Of a stretch of 64,000 nucleotides of DNA, positions 41,198-50,141 are shown piece by piece. Source of the stretch: Streptomyces sp. NBC_00457 (lineage in GTDB: Bacteria > Actinomycetota > Actinomycetes > Streptomycetales > Streptomycetaceae); NCBI RefSeq assembly GCF_036014015.1, contig NZ_CP107905.1:8990001-9054000 (forward strand), in the 5' to 3' direction. Position numbers and translations under genes: made by a program. Positions within the stretch are counted from its first letter, which is position 1, and each line of letters starts with the position of its first letter. The notes beneath the pieces were generated by a model, which worked only from the letters and a program-made list of their open reading frames with translations, did no database searches and was not told the DNA's origin.

Positions 41198-42470
41198 CGT
41201 TGTCCGCACGCGGCGTCCCCTTGGTCACGGGTGTAGTGGTGCGGCGCAGGTTCCGTACGTCCGGTACGCACAGGGCTGCCGCGGTCACCACGACGACCAG
41301 CGCCGCGCAGCCCCACAGCGCGTTCGTCCGCCCGAGTCCCTCCTCCGCAGGGCCCGCCAGCGCCGTTGCCAGCGGCACCAAGGCGACCGAGCCGAACCAG
41401 TCGTAGGCGGCGACCCGCGACAGCTTGTCCTCCGGAATCTCCTGATGGAGCGCGGTCATCCAGGACACCCCGAAGACCTCGAGCGTCACCCCGGTCACGA
41501 ACATCACCGCGCACAGCGCGGCGACCGGCACCGGCACGGCGAGGGCGGCGGCGGGCAGGGCGAGGGGGAAGACGCAGAGGGTGCCGGCGAGGAGCAGACG
41601 ACGTGGCTTCCAGCGGGTCATCAGGAGTGCGCCGGCCACCGTGCCCGCGCCGAAGCAGCCCAGTGCCAGACCCCAGGGGCCCGCCCCGCCCAGATGGTCC
41701 CGGGCGACGAGGGGGCCGTAGACCGCCTCGGCCGCGGCGACGACAGCGTTCGCGACGGAGAACTGCACGACGACGGCCCACAGCCATGGCCGGCCGGTGA
41801 ACTCCCGCCAGCCATCCCGGAGATCGGCGAGGAGCCCGCCGCCCGGCTCGCGCGGCGGGATGTGGCCGACGTCGAGGAAGGACCGCAGCGATGCGGCGAC
41901 CGCGAAGGCGGCGGCGTCGGCCGCGAGGACCCAGCCGGGACCGATCGCGGCGACCATCGCGCCACCGAGGGCCGCGCCGCCCACCGCCGCCCCCTGCATC
42001 GCCATCCGGAACACCGCGAACGCGCGGCTCGCCTGCTCCCCGCTGACCGTGGACAGCAGCATGCCCTCCGCGGCCGGGCTGAAGAACGCCTGACCGGTGC
42101 CTCCCAGCGCGGTCAGCAGCATCATCTGCCACAGCTGCGGCTCGCCGGCGAGGACCAGCACGGCGAACGCGCCCTGCGAGACGACGTTGAGGGCGTTCGC
42201 CGCGACCATGACGCGATGCCGGGGCAGCCGGTCCGCGACGGCGCCGCCGATCAGCAGGAAGAGCACCAGCGGCAGCGTGCGGGCGGCGGCCACCAGGCCC
42301 ACGTCACCGCCGTCGCCGCCGGTCTCGATCACGGCGAACGCGGCGGCGATCAGCGCGCCGTGACTGCCCAGGTTCGTGACGACCGCGGCGGCGGTCAGCA
42401 GGCTGTAGTTGCGGCCCGCCCACTCGGGCCTGCGCGGATGTCGGGCGCGGGATTCGGCGGCGGAGGTCAC
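41157..42470 (-). CDS. MFS transporter whose C-terminus lies in the tandem array
   Basis: 437 aa from GTG 42468-42470. It has 12 membrane helices with the cytoplasmic loop motif AVADRLPRHRVMVAANALNV, and the helices GLALGCFGAGTVAGALLM and AVMFVTGVTLEVFGVSWMTA. It is an MFS_3-like (enterobactin-exporter-like) drug or metabolite exporter. The last 14 residues (NGSADAERPVRGLG) and the stop are read from the antisense strand of array unit 3. Convergent with the spermidine-synthase-like gene. Confidence 0.85.
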   Translation of the reverse strand: MTSAAESRARHPRRPEWAGRNYSLLTAAAVVTNLGSHGALIAAAFAVIETGGDGGDVGLVAAARTLPLVLFLLIGGAVADRLPRHRVMVAANALNVVSQGAFAVLVLAGEPQLWQMMLLTALGGTGQAFFSPAAEGMLLSTVSGEQASRAFAVFRMAMQGAAVGGAALGGAMVAAIGPGWVLAADAAAFAVAASLRSFLDVGHIPPREPGGGLLADLRDGWREFTGRPWLWAVVVQFSVANAVVAAAEAVYGPLVARDHLGGAGPWGLALGCFGAGTVAGALLMTRWKPRRLLLAGTLCVFPLALPAAALAVPVPVAALCAVMFVTGVTLEVFGVSWMTALHQEIPEDKLSRVAAYDWFGSVALVPLATALAGPAEEGLGRTNALWGCAALVVVVTAAALCVPDVRNLRRTTTPVTKGTPRADNGSADAERPVRGLG

Positions 42471-42590
42471 CGGCCGACTATCCCCGCCCCGACCCCTGCT
42501 TGCCAAACCCGTTTCCGGTCGTCAGGGACGTGATGACTCCGGCCACACAGATCTGGCCAGCGTGAGCTACTCGTGGGTAACATGCCGGTC

Positions 42591-43043
42591 ATGAGCGCAG
42601 ACCAGATGTCGATCGGCGAACTGCTCGCCGCCACGGTGCCGATGGTTCGGACCCTGAACCTGGAGTACCTGGAGACCACTCCGGAGAAGGCCGTGCTGGC
42701 TCTCCCGGACCAGAGCGAGTACCGCAATCACGTCGGCGGTCCGCATGCCGGAGCGATGTTCACCCTCGGCGAGTCGGCCAGCGGCGCGATCGTCCTGGCC
42801 GCCTTCGGGGACCAGCTCTCGCGGGCCGTACCCCTCCCGGTCAACGCCGAGATCGCCTTCAAGAAGATCGCGCTCGGGCCGGTCAGGGCCACCGCGACGC
42901 TCGGCCGCCCGGCCGCCGACATCGTCGCCGAACTCGACGAGGGCAAGCGCCCGGAGTTCCCGGTGACCGTCGCCATCCAGCGCGAGGACGGCGCCGTCAC
43001 CGGCGAGATGACCGTGGTGTGGACGCTCCGGCCCAATGGCTGA
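42591..43043 (+). CDS. hotdog-fold thioesterase (DUF4442/PaaI-like)
   Basis: 150 aa from ATG 42591 (ATG 42582 is alternative). It has the hotdog core YRNHVGGPHAGAMFTLGESA followed by SGAIVLAAFGDQLSR and FKKIALGPVRATATL. It lacks the canonical catalytic Asp/Glu of 4HBT enzymes in an obvious place, and DUF4442 members are mostly uncharacterised. Probably hydrolyses an acyl-CoA. Single gene, closed by a strong terminator. Confidence 0.85.
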   Translation: MSADQMSIGELLAATVPMVRTLNLEYLETTPEKAVLALPDQSEYRNHVGGPHAGAMFTLGESASGAIVLAAFGDQLSRAVPLPVNAEIAFKKIALGPVRATATLGRPAADIVAELDEGKRPEFPVTVAIQREDGAVTGEMTVVWTLRPNG

Positions 43044-43064
43044 ACGCCGGTAGTGAAGAAGACG

Positions 43065-43093
43065 AAGGCCCCGGGCGCGTCCCGGGGCCTTCG
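43065..43093. terminator. strong intrinsic terminator
   Basis: GAAGGCCCCGGG-CGCGT-CCCGGGGCCTTC, perfect 12-bp stem, 22 bp past the thioesterase stop. Confidence 0.92.
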
Positions 43094-43387
43094 CCATAAG
43101 TTGGAGATTTCGTGTGCCAGCCGGCTTTGGACGTACACAACTTGACGGCCATACCCCGGGCATTTTTCGAATGCGGGTGCGGATACCGCTGGTAACAGTC
43201 TGAATTTCTTGCGTTTTGAACATCGGTCACTCGAACTTCTTGTTTCCTGTCAGGCGCTTGTGCGAAAGTGATCCTCCCGCGAGAAGGTAAAGGTCAGGGT
43301 CTTTCTCCGGTCTGCACCAATCCGGCGCCTGCTTTCCGACGGATGTCATTCACATTGCCGTCCAGCGGCTTGGAAGGAAATGGTTCA
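43094..43387 (+). promoter_or_regulatory. AT-rich upstream region of the lectin gene
   Basis: 294 bp with much lower GC than its surroundings. Contains two related motifs, TGAATTTCTTG (43200-43210) and CGAACTTCTTG (43231-43241), 31 bp apart. No other gene. It is the promoter and leader of the lectin gene; the repeated motif may be a regulator site. Confidence 0.4.
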
Positions 43388-45133
43388 GTGCAATCTCCCC
43401 ACCCCCCACGGCCCCCGTACCCGCCGCGGCCCGGAGCGAGCCAGGGGGAGTCCGACCGTAATCTCGTCGCCCAGCTGAACGGACCCGACGGCGGTTGCCG
43501 AGCCGTCGGGTTGCTGCTGACCCGGCACTGGCGGGCGACGTACGACTACGCAGTCATCTGCCTGGCCTCCGCGGAGAGTTCGGCGGCGATGGTGGCCACC
43601 GCCGCGTTCCATCGAGTGCTCGGCCGGCCCACCGGCGGCGCGCTGCGGCCCCGCCTTCTCGCTGCCGTACGGGACACGGTCAAGGAGTGGGCCGCCGAGG
43701 AGGCCATTTCCACGGTGCTGCCCGAACTCCGCAAACCGACCGGTGGGCGCGGACTGCTCGCGGCGCGCTCCGTGACGCCCGAAAGACGGCGGCTCGCCGA
43801 GCACGCTTTCGGAGCCCTTCCGGGGGCCTCGCAATGCCTGCTCTGGCACACCGAAGCCGAAGCCGACCCCATATCCGTACCAGCTGGTCTGTTGGGGGTG
43901 GATTCGGGCACCGCGACCGCCGCTCTCGAGCAGGCTCGGGAACAATTCCGGGCGGGCTGTGTGCGCGCCCACCGGGAACTCGCGCCCTCCGCGGAATGCC
44001 GCTTCTACAACCGACTCCTCGATGTCCCGATTCGCCGTGGCGGGGCACTGCTGCCGGATGTACGACGCCACCTGACGGAGTGCCGGTACTGCCGTCACGC
44101 CGCCGAGCAGCTGAGCCATTTCGAGGGCGGCCTGGAAGTGCTGCTCGCCGAAACGGTGCTCGGCTGGGGCGCGGTCCGCTATCTCGACTCACGGCCCGGC
44201 CGCGGTGGGTCCCGGGACCTGCCCGCCGCACGCGCCTTCGCCCGTCCGAGAGGCGGCGGACGCCACCGTCCCGCACCCGGCGGCCTCCTCACCCCGGCCC
44301 GACGGCACAAGAAGGCCGTCGTCGTCGGAGTCGGCCTGACCTCCCTCGCGCTGCTGGCCACCGTGCTCACCGCCAAGGGCTGGTCCGAAGACAACGGTGT
44401 CCCCGGCGCGCAGGCCACCTGGGGTGTGCCCAGCGGCAGTTCCGGTCGGCCGAGCGCGGCGTCCCAGCCGTCGTCCGCCTCCGCGCAGCGGCCGTCGGGG
44501 GTCGGCCACGGCAGGTTCCGCAACCCGGCCGCCGACGCGTGCCTCGATGTGCGCGACGGCCGGGTGGAGCCCGGTACGGCGGCCGTACTGGCGGCCTGTT
44601 CGTCCGCCGGGTCGCAGCAGTGGTCGTACGAGAACGACGGTCTGCTGCGCAGCCTCGCCGATCCGACCCTCTGCCTCGGCTCCGACGCCGACCGGGGAGC
44701 GGTCGCGCTGGCCGGGTGTGTGGTGCACGCGGGGCAGGTGCAGTACGACCTGACCGTGCACGGCGAGCTGCTGCTCCGCTGGCGCAACGGGCAGGCCGTC
44801 GCACCCGGCCCGGGCAAGGACGTGGTCGTCACCGACCGGGACGGATCCCCGGACCAGAGGTGGGTGCTCAACCCGGGGAGCGACGCGCCCGACGAGTCCA
44901 GTGCCCCCGAGCCGGAGGTGCGGAAGTCTCCGGACCGGCCCTCGGAGCAGGGGCCCGACGATCCGCCCGAGCGGTACCAGACGCGTTCTGTCCAGGCCGG
45001 GGCCGGGGATGAATCCGAGGCCGAGGCGCCGGGAACGCGTGCCGGCGATCTTCCGGTCGAGGGTCGTGTCCTGCACGCGGCGTCTGCAGCGGCCGACTCC
45101 GTCGTCGCGACTCTTGAGGCCGCTCTCCACTGA
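43388..45133 (+). CDS. membrane protein: sigma-like N-terminus, zinc-finger anti-sigma motif, ricin B lectin
   Basis: 581 aa from GTG 43388 with AAGGAAA upstream; in-frame ATG 43343 is possible. Residues 25-200 resemble sigma-70 region 2/4 helices (LLLTRHWRATYDYAVICLAS). A ZAS-like motif HLTECRYC (HxxxCxxC) is near residue 230, and a transmembrane helix near 310-330 (AVVVGVGLTSLALLATVL). A Ser/Pro linker follows, then a ricin-type beta-trefoil (residues 376-494: FRNPAADACLDVRDGRVEPG, QQWSYENDGLLR, DQRWVLNP). This predicts an envelope sensor coupling extracellular carbohydrate binding to the cytoplasm. A Pro/Glu-rich tail ends it. Confidence 0.75.
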   Translation: MQSPHPPRPPYPPRPGASQGESDRNLVAQLNGPDGGCRAVGLLLTRHWRATYDYAVICLASAESSAAMVATAAFHRVLGRPTGGALRPRLLAAVRDTVKEWAAEEAISTVLPELRKPTGGRGLLAARSVTPERRRLAEHAFGALPGASQCLLWHTEAEADPISVPAGLLGVDSGTATAALEQAREQFRAGCVRAHRELAPSAECRFYNRLLDVPIRRGGALLPDVRRHLTECRYCRHAAEQLSHFEGGLEVLLAETVLGWGAVRYLDSRPGRGGSRDLPAARAFARPRGGGRHRPAPGGLLTPARRHKKAVVVGVGLTSLALLATVLTAKGWSEDNGVPGAQATWGVPSGSSGRPSAASQPSSASAQRPSGVGHGRFRNPAADACLDVRDGRVEPGTAAVLAACSSAGSQQWSYENDGLLRSLADPTLCLGSDADRGAVALAGCVVHAGQVQYDLTVHGELLLRWRNGQAVAPGPGKDVVVTDRDGSPDQRWVLNPGSDAPDESSAPEPEVRKSPDRPSEQGPDDPPERYQTRSVQAGAGDESEAEAPGTRAGDLPVEGRVLHAASAAADSVVATLEAALH

Positions 45134-45154
45134 TCACGGGGGGTCACCTGCCCT

Positions 45155-45184
45155 GAGGGTGACTCATTGACTCGAGTCACCCTC
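45155..45184. terminator. terminator after the lectin gene
   Basis: GAGGGTGACTC, 8-nt loop, GAGTCACCCTC; perfect 11-bp stem 22 bp past the stop. Confidence 0.88.
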
Positions 45185-45334
45185 GCAAGCAGTTTTCCCG
45201 TCGCGCCCGTGGTGTCTAACGGAGTGTCAAGTCGGTTCTGGCGCATAGTGCGTTTCAGAGGGCGAATGCGGCCACGGGCGCCCGCGCGTCCGCGGTCACA
45301 CCGTCGTGCCCGCACACCGAAGGAGTGACGGCCC

Positions 45335-47812
45335 ATGACCGACACCGTCTCCCGGCGATCCTCGCTGCGTCTGCTGGGCGCCGCGATCGCCGTCGCCACG
45401 GCGGCCTCCGGCGGACTCACCCCGCCGTCGCGCGCCCACGCGCAGGGCAAGCCCGGTGCGGGCGCCGCACCCCGCGTCGAGGCGCTCATCGCCAAGCTCA
45501 CCCTCGACGAGAAGATCTCCCTGCTGCACGGCGCCACCGACCCCGCCACGCTCGGCCAGGCGGGCTACGTCCCCGGAGTGAAACGCCTCGGCATCCCGCC
45601 GCTGCGCCTCGCCGACGGCCCGGCCGGAGTCCGCGTCACCCAGCACGCCACCGCCCTGCCCGCCCCCGTCCTGCTGGCCTCCGCCTTCGACCCAGCCCTG
45701 GCCCGCCGCTACGGACAGGTCATCGGACGCGAGGGCCGCGCCCTCGGCCAGGACGTCCTGCTGTCCCCGATGGTCAACCTGATCCGCACCCCGTACGCGG
45801 GCCGCAACTTCGAGACCTTCAGCGAGGACCCGCTGCTCTCCTCCGACCTGGTCGCCGCCGAGATCGAGGGCATCCAGGGCGAGGGACTCATCGCGACCGT
45901 CAAGCACTTCGCGATGAACAACCAGGAGAAGGACCGCACAACCGTCGATGTGCGGGTCGACGAGCAGACCATGCACGAGACCGAACTGCGTCCCTTCGAA
46001 GCGGCCGTGCAGGCCGGCACCGGCGCGGTCATGGGCGCCTACAACAAGGTCAACGGCACCTACGCCTGCGAGAACAAGGCTCTCCTCACCGACATCCTGC
46101 GCACCCGGTGGGGCTTCGACGGCTGGGTGATGACGGACTGGCGGGCCGCGCACAGCACCGCCAAGGCCCTCACCGCCGGGCTCGACATGGAGATGCCGGA
46201 CGACGTCTATTTCGGCAAGGCCCTGAAGAAGGCCGCGCAGAACCGCACCGTGCCCGAGCTCCACATCGACCAGGCGGTACGCCGCATCCTCACCGTGATG
46301 GACCGCTTCGGCCTGCTCGACGGCAGAGCTCCGACCCGCCCCGGCCGGAACGCCAAGGCGGGTGCGGCGGTCGCCCTGGAGGTCGCCAAGGCGGGTGCGA
46401 CCCTCCTGCACAACGAGCGAGGCACCCTCCCGCTGACCGCCGGGGACATCGCGGTGATCGGCCCGACCGGCGAACTGCCCTTCGTCAGCGGCGGCGGCAG
46501 CGCCCATGTGGTCCCCGACCGCGCCGACAGCCCCCTCGACGCGATCCGAGTGCGCGCCGGACGGGCCGCAAAGGTGAGATACGCGCTCGGCGAGGACCTC
46601 TACGGCAGACCGCTCCCGGCGTCCGCGCTCTCACCCGGCTTCAAGAGCGAGGGCCAGGGTGTCGGTGCCGGGAAGACCTGGACGTACGACGGTGAACTGA
46701 CCGTCTCCGACACCGATGAGTGGACCTTCGTCATCCACTACTCGGGCGCGGCCGACCTCCGCCCCAAGGTCCTCGTCGACGGCAAGGAACTCTTCCCGGT
46801 CAAGCCCGGCTACGGCGAGTGGTTCAGCGGCGGCCTCATCTACACCGCGCCCGACCAGCTGTCCGTGCGCCGCACGACCCTGCGGCTGACCAAGGGCAAG
46901 CACACCCTGAAGATCACCGCGCGGGGCGGGGACACCGGCCAGCTGTTCCGGCTGCGGCACACCACCGGCGCGATCCGCACGCAGAACGTCGCCGAGGCGG
47001 TACGGGCCGCGCGCGCCGCCCGGCATGTCGTCCTGTTCGCCTACGAGGACGCCACCGAGGGCCAGGACCGCACCACCATCGCGCTCCCCGGCCACCAGAA
47101 CGATCTGATCGACGCGGTGACCGCGGCGAACCCGCGCACCACCGTCGTCCTCAACACCTCGTCCGCCACCTCGATGCCCTGGCTCACCCGCACCGGCGCC
47201 GTTCTCCAGATGTACTACCCGGGCCAGGAGGGCGCCGCCGCCACGGCCGCCGTCCTGTTCGGCGACTGCGACCCCGGCGGCCGGCTCACCCAGACCTTCC
47301 CCGTCGACGACGACCACCATCCCGTCGCCCGCGACGCCGCCCGCTACCCCGGTGTCGGCGGCCGTGAGGAGTACACGGAGGGCATCCACCTCGGCTACCG
47401 CTGGTACGAGGCCGAGGGCGTGCCGCCCCTGTTCCCCTTCGGGCACGGGCTGTCGTACACCTCCTTCTCCTACGAGGACCTGTCCGTGCGCCCCGCCGGC
47501 CGCGGGCTCGACGTCACCTTCACGGTCCGCAACACGGGCCGGCGTGCCGGTGTCGCCGTGCCGCAGGTGTACGTCGGGAAATCGCCTGACCTCCAACTCG
47601 ACCAGCCGGTACGGGTGTTGGGCGCCTATCGGCGGCTCTCCCTGCTCCGGGGCGAACAGCGCCGCGTCACCGTGCACGTCGCCGCCCGCACCCTCTCCTC
47701 ATGGGACCCGAACCGCCATGACTGGGCGCTCGGCACGGGCCTGCGTGTGGTGTGGGTCGGGGCGTCGGCACGGGATCTGCGGCTGCGGGGACTCGGAGAG
47801 GTACGCGGATAG
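45335..47812 (+). CDS. secreted glycoside hydrolase family 3 beta-glucosidase-like enzyme
   Basis: 825 aa. The Tat signal has SRRSSLRLLGAAIAVATAAS with a twin-arginine, then AHA before mature QGKPG. The GH3 N-domain has PPLRLADGPAGVRV, VKHFAMNNQEKDR and the nucleophile Asp near 267 in GFDGWVMTDWRAAH. A PA14 insertion sits at about residues 415-535, as in KglC-like enzymes. The C-domain has MYYPGQEGAAATAAVLFGDC and FPFGHGLSYTSF. A fibronectin III-like end follows. It hydrolyses beta-glycosides outside the cell. Start follows GAAGGAG. Confidence 0.92.
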   Translation: MTDTVSRRSSLRLLGAAIAVATAASGGLTPPSRAHAQGKPGAGAAPRVEALIAKLTLDEKISLLHGATDPATLGQAGYVPGVKRLGIPPLRLADGPAGVRVTQHATALPAPVLLASAFDPALARRYGQVIGREGRALGQDVLLSPMVNLIRTPYAGRNFETFSEDPLLSSDLVAAEIEGIQGEGLIATVKHFAMNNQEKDRTTVDVRVDEQTMHETELRPFEAAVQAGTGAVMGAYNKVNGTYACENKALLTDILRTRWGFDGWVMTDWRAAHSTAKALTAGLDMEMPDDVYFGKALKKAAQNRTVPELHIDQAVRRILTVMDRFGLLDGRAPTRPGRNAKAGAAVALEVAKAGATLLHNERGTLPLTAGDIAVIGPTGELPFVSGGGSAHVVPDRADSPLDAIRVRAGRAAKVRYALGEDLYGRPLPASALSPGFKSEGQGVGAGKTWTYDGELTVSDTDEWTFVIHYSGAADLRPKVLVDGKELFPVKPGYGEWFSGGLIYTAPDQLSVRRTTLRLTKGKHTLKITARGGDTGQLFRLRHTTGAIRTQNVAEAVRAARAARHVVLFAYEDATEGQDRTTIALPGHQNDLIDAVTAANPRTTVVLNTSSATSMPWLTRTGAVLQMYYPGQEGAAATAAVLFGDCDPGGRLTQTFPVDDDHHPVARDAARYPGVGGREEYTEGIHLGYRWYEAEGVPPLFPFGHGLSYTSFSYEDLSVRPAGRGLDVTFTVRNTGRRAGVAVPQVYVGKSPDLQLDQPVRVLGAYRRLSLLRGEQRRVTVHVAARTLSSWDPNRHDWALGTGLRVVWVGASARDLRLRGLGEVRG

Positions 47813-48012
47813 GGCGGGAGAGTTGACCGATCAGCTCGGCCGGACCCTCTACCTCCAGGAAGTGCTCGGCTTCTCCCCTCTGGCACCCGCTGAACCCCCG
47901 CAACCTGTGGGACGCGATGGTGTCAGTGTGACCCGGTAGGCTGCCCGGCGTGCGCCCGGAGCAGGGCGCACGCCGGGAAATGAAGCAGGACCCGAATCGG
48001 GAGGAAGCGGCG

Positions 48013-48657
48013 TTGCACGTCCAGGAATGGCTCGAGACAGTACCCCCGATCGCCATCTACGCACTGGTGGGTGTGGTGATCGGCCTGGAGAGCCTGGGCA
48101 TCCCGCTGCCGGGAGAGATCATCCTGGTCTCCTCCGCGCTGCTCGCCTCCCAGCACGGCGACATCGACCCCTTCATCCTCGGAGCCTGCGCCAGCGCCGG
48201 CGCGATCATCGGTGACTCCATCGGTTATGCCATCGGCCGCAAGGGCGGACGCCCCCTGCTGGCCTGGCTCGGCAAGAAGTTCCCCAAGCACTTCAGCGAG
48301 GGCCATATCGCCACCGCCGAGCGCTCCTTCCAGAAGTGGGGCATGTGGGCTGTCTTCTTCGGCCGCTTCGTCGCCCTCCTCCGCATCTTCGCCGGCCCCC
48401 TCGCCGGCGTACTGCACATGCCGTACTGGAAGTTCCTCATCGCCAACGTCTTCGGCGGCATCCTCTGGGCCGGCGGCACGACCGCCGTCATCTACTACGT
48501 CGGCGTCGTAGCCGAGTCCTGGCTGAAGCGCTTCTCCTGGCTGGGCCTGGTCCTGGCCATCCTCATCGGCGTCACGTCGATGCTGATCCTGAAGCGCAAG
48601 GCAAAGAAGGCCCAGATCGCACACAAGGAACCGGAGCCGGTAGCCGCCGGGGACTAA
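48013..48657 (+). CDS. DedA family membrane protein
   Basis: 214 aa from TTG 48013, preferred because GGGAGG precedes it; GTG 47950 would add 21 residues. Signature helices and loops: ESLGIPLPGEIILVSSALLA, IIGDSIGYAIGRKGGRPLLA, FFGRFVALLRIFAGPLAGVL, MPYWKFLIANVFGGILWAGG. DedA proteins flip undecaprenyl phosphate or similar lipids and support envelope homeostasis. The stop is followed at once by repeat copy C, whose hairpin serves as a terminator. Confidence 0.9.
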   Translation: MHVQEWLETVPPIAIYALVGVVIGLESLGIPLPGEIILVSSALLASQHGDIDPFILGACASAGAIIGDSIGYAIGRKGGRPLLAWLGKKFPKHFSEGHIATAERSFQKWGMWAVFFGRFVALLRIFAGPLAGVLHMPYWKFLIANVFGGILWAGGTTAVIYYVGVVAESWLKRFSWLGLVLAILIGVTSMLILKRKAKKAQIAHKEPEPVAAGD

Positions 48658-48659
48658 AA

Positions 48660-48710
48660 CGCCCCGTCAGGGGCGCGGGGAACTGCGCGACAAGCCACAA
48701 CGCACCCGCA
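48660..48710 (-). repeat. dispersed streptomycete repeat, copy C, acting as terminator
   Basis: Reverse complement reads TGCGGGTGCGTTGTGGCTTG then TCGCGCAGTTCCCCGCGCCC. The CGCCCC-GTCA-GGGGCG hairpin (48660-48675) directly follows the DedA stop. Confidence 0.8.
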
Positions 48711-48725
48711 GACCGCGAACGACCT

Positions 48726-49256
48726 CTAGCCCCCGTGCTCTTCCCGGTGCGCCTTCGCCAACTCCGCATACATCGTCCCGTTCAGCGTGACCCCCTGACG
48801 CTCTTCCTCCGTCAACTCCCGCTTAACCTTCGCGGGAACGCCCGCAACCAAGGAACCGGGCGGCACCCGCATCCCCTGCGGCACCAGAGCCTGCGCCGCG
48901 ACCAAGGACCCGGCTCCGATCACCGCACCGTTCAGCACGGTCGCCCCCATCCCGATCAGACAGTCGTCCTCAACGGTCGCCCCATGCACCACCGCGTTGT
49001 GCCCCACGGACACCCGCGCACCGATGCTCACAGGAAAACCGGGATCGGCATGCAACGTGCAGTTGTCCTGGATATTGCTCTGCACCCCGACGGAGATCCG
49101 TTCCACGTCACCGCGTACCACCGCGCCGTACCAAACGCTCGCCCCGGCCTCCAGCGTCACATCCCCGATCACCGTGGACGTGGGCGCCACGAACGCGTCC
49201 GTGTGGATCTTCGGCTCCCTGCCGCCGATGCCCTTGATCAGCGCTTTGTGCGTCAT
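48726..49256 (-). CDS. gamma-class carbonic anhydrase family protein
   Basis: 176 aa from ATG 49254-49256 with an AGGAGACGG SD. It forms a left-handed beta helix from hexapeptide repeats: VAPTSTVIGDVTLEAGASVW, SVGVQSNIQDNCTLHADPGF, VSVGHNAVVHGATVEDDCLI. Zinc His positions are present (HADPG and GHNAVVHG). It may hydrate CO2 or act as a related transferase; YrdA/PaaY-type members lack high activity. Confidence 0.9.
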   Translation of the reverse strand: MTHKALIKGIGGREPKIHTDAFVAPTSTVIGDVTLEAGASVWYGAVVRGDVERISVGVQSNIQDNCTLHADPGFPVSIGARVSVGHNAVVHGATVEDDCLIGMGATVLNGAVIGAGSLVAAQALVPQGMRVPPGSLVAGVPAKVKRELTEEERQGVTLNGTMYAELAKAHREEHGG

Positions 49257-49366
49257 CACCGTCTCCTGTCGTCCGCGGTACACCGGAACGCTACCGCCAC
49301 CTGGTAGGGCGAAGATCACAGCCCCTCGACGTCATCAGGGGACCGAACGCTCAGTACGGTAAGCGG

Positions 49367-50131
49367 GTGCTCAAGCGCAAGAACACGTTCTCGTCCTGGC
49401 GGCGCAGCCTCACGCAGCGCGCCGTCCACGCGGGCTGGGCGTGGGCGCAGCGCATGGGTTCGGTGACGGCCGAGAGCCCCGGCCGATTCCACTTCGGCGC
49501 CATCGGCGAAGCCACCCGCCTCGCCTTCCCGCTCGGCACGGTCTTCGGCGAACCCTGGATCCACCTCGGCTCCCACTGCATCGTCGGCGAGCAGGTGACC
49601 CTGACCGCCGGTCTGATGCCGGACCTGGATCTCGGCCCGGAGCCGATCCTGCGCATCGGAGACGGGGTGGTCCTGGGGCGCGGCAGCCATGTCATCGCCG
49701 ACACGACGGTCACCATCGGCAGCGACTGCTACTTCGGGCCGTACGTCTATGTCACGTCCACGAACCACTCGTACGACGATCCGCACCAGCCCATCGGCAA
49801 GCAGTGGCCGCGGATGGAGCCGGTGGAGATCGGTCCGGGCTGCTGGATCGGCACCGGCGCGGTGATCCTGCCCGGCGCCCGGATCGGCCGGAACGTCGTG
49901 GTGGCGGCGGGGGCGGTCGTACGAGGCGTGGTGCCCGACCATGCGGTGGTGGCGGGCGCGCCCGCCCGGGTCGTACGACGCTGGACTCCCGGTGAGGGCT
50001 GGCAGCCGCCGCTGAGGACCCCCGCGCCGGTGCCGATTCCGGACGGCGTCACGCCCGAACAGTTGCTGGCGCTGGGGGAGTTGGACGAGGAGGCCGCGGC
50101 CAGGCTCGCCCAGCTGGACGCCGAAGCCTGA
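49367..50131 (+). CDS. hexapeptide-repeat acyltransferase
   Basis: 254 aa from GTG 49367. Left-handed beta-helix repeats: PWIHLGSHCIVGEQVTLTAG, ILRIGDGVVLGRGSHVIADT, VEIGPGCWIGTGAVILPGAR, IGRNVVVAAGAVVRGVVPDH, with the loop NHSYDDPHQPI holding the catalytic His. It resembles maltose/nodulation-type O-acetyltransferases. An N-terminal basic extension and a C-terminal extension of about 40 residues are unusual. Acceptor unknown. Confidence 0.85.
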   Translation: MLKRKNTFSSWRRSLTQRAVHAGWAWAQRMGSVTAESPGRFHFGAIGEATRLAFPLGTVFGEPWIHLGSHCIVGEQVTLTAGLMPDLDLGPEPILRIGDGVVLGRGSHVIADTTVTIGSDCYFGPYVYVTSTNHSYDDPHQPIGKQWPRMEPVEIGPGCWIGTGAVILPGARIGRNVVVAAGAVVRGVVPDHAVVAGAPARVVRRWTPGEGWQPPLRTPAPVPIPDGVTPEQLLALGELDEEAAARLAQLDAEA

Positions 50132-50141
50132 GTGCTCCCGC

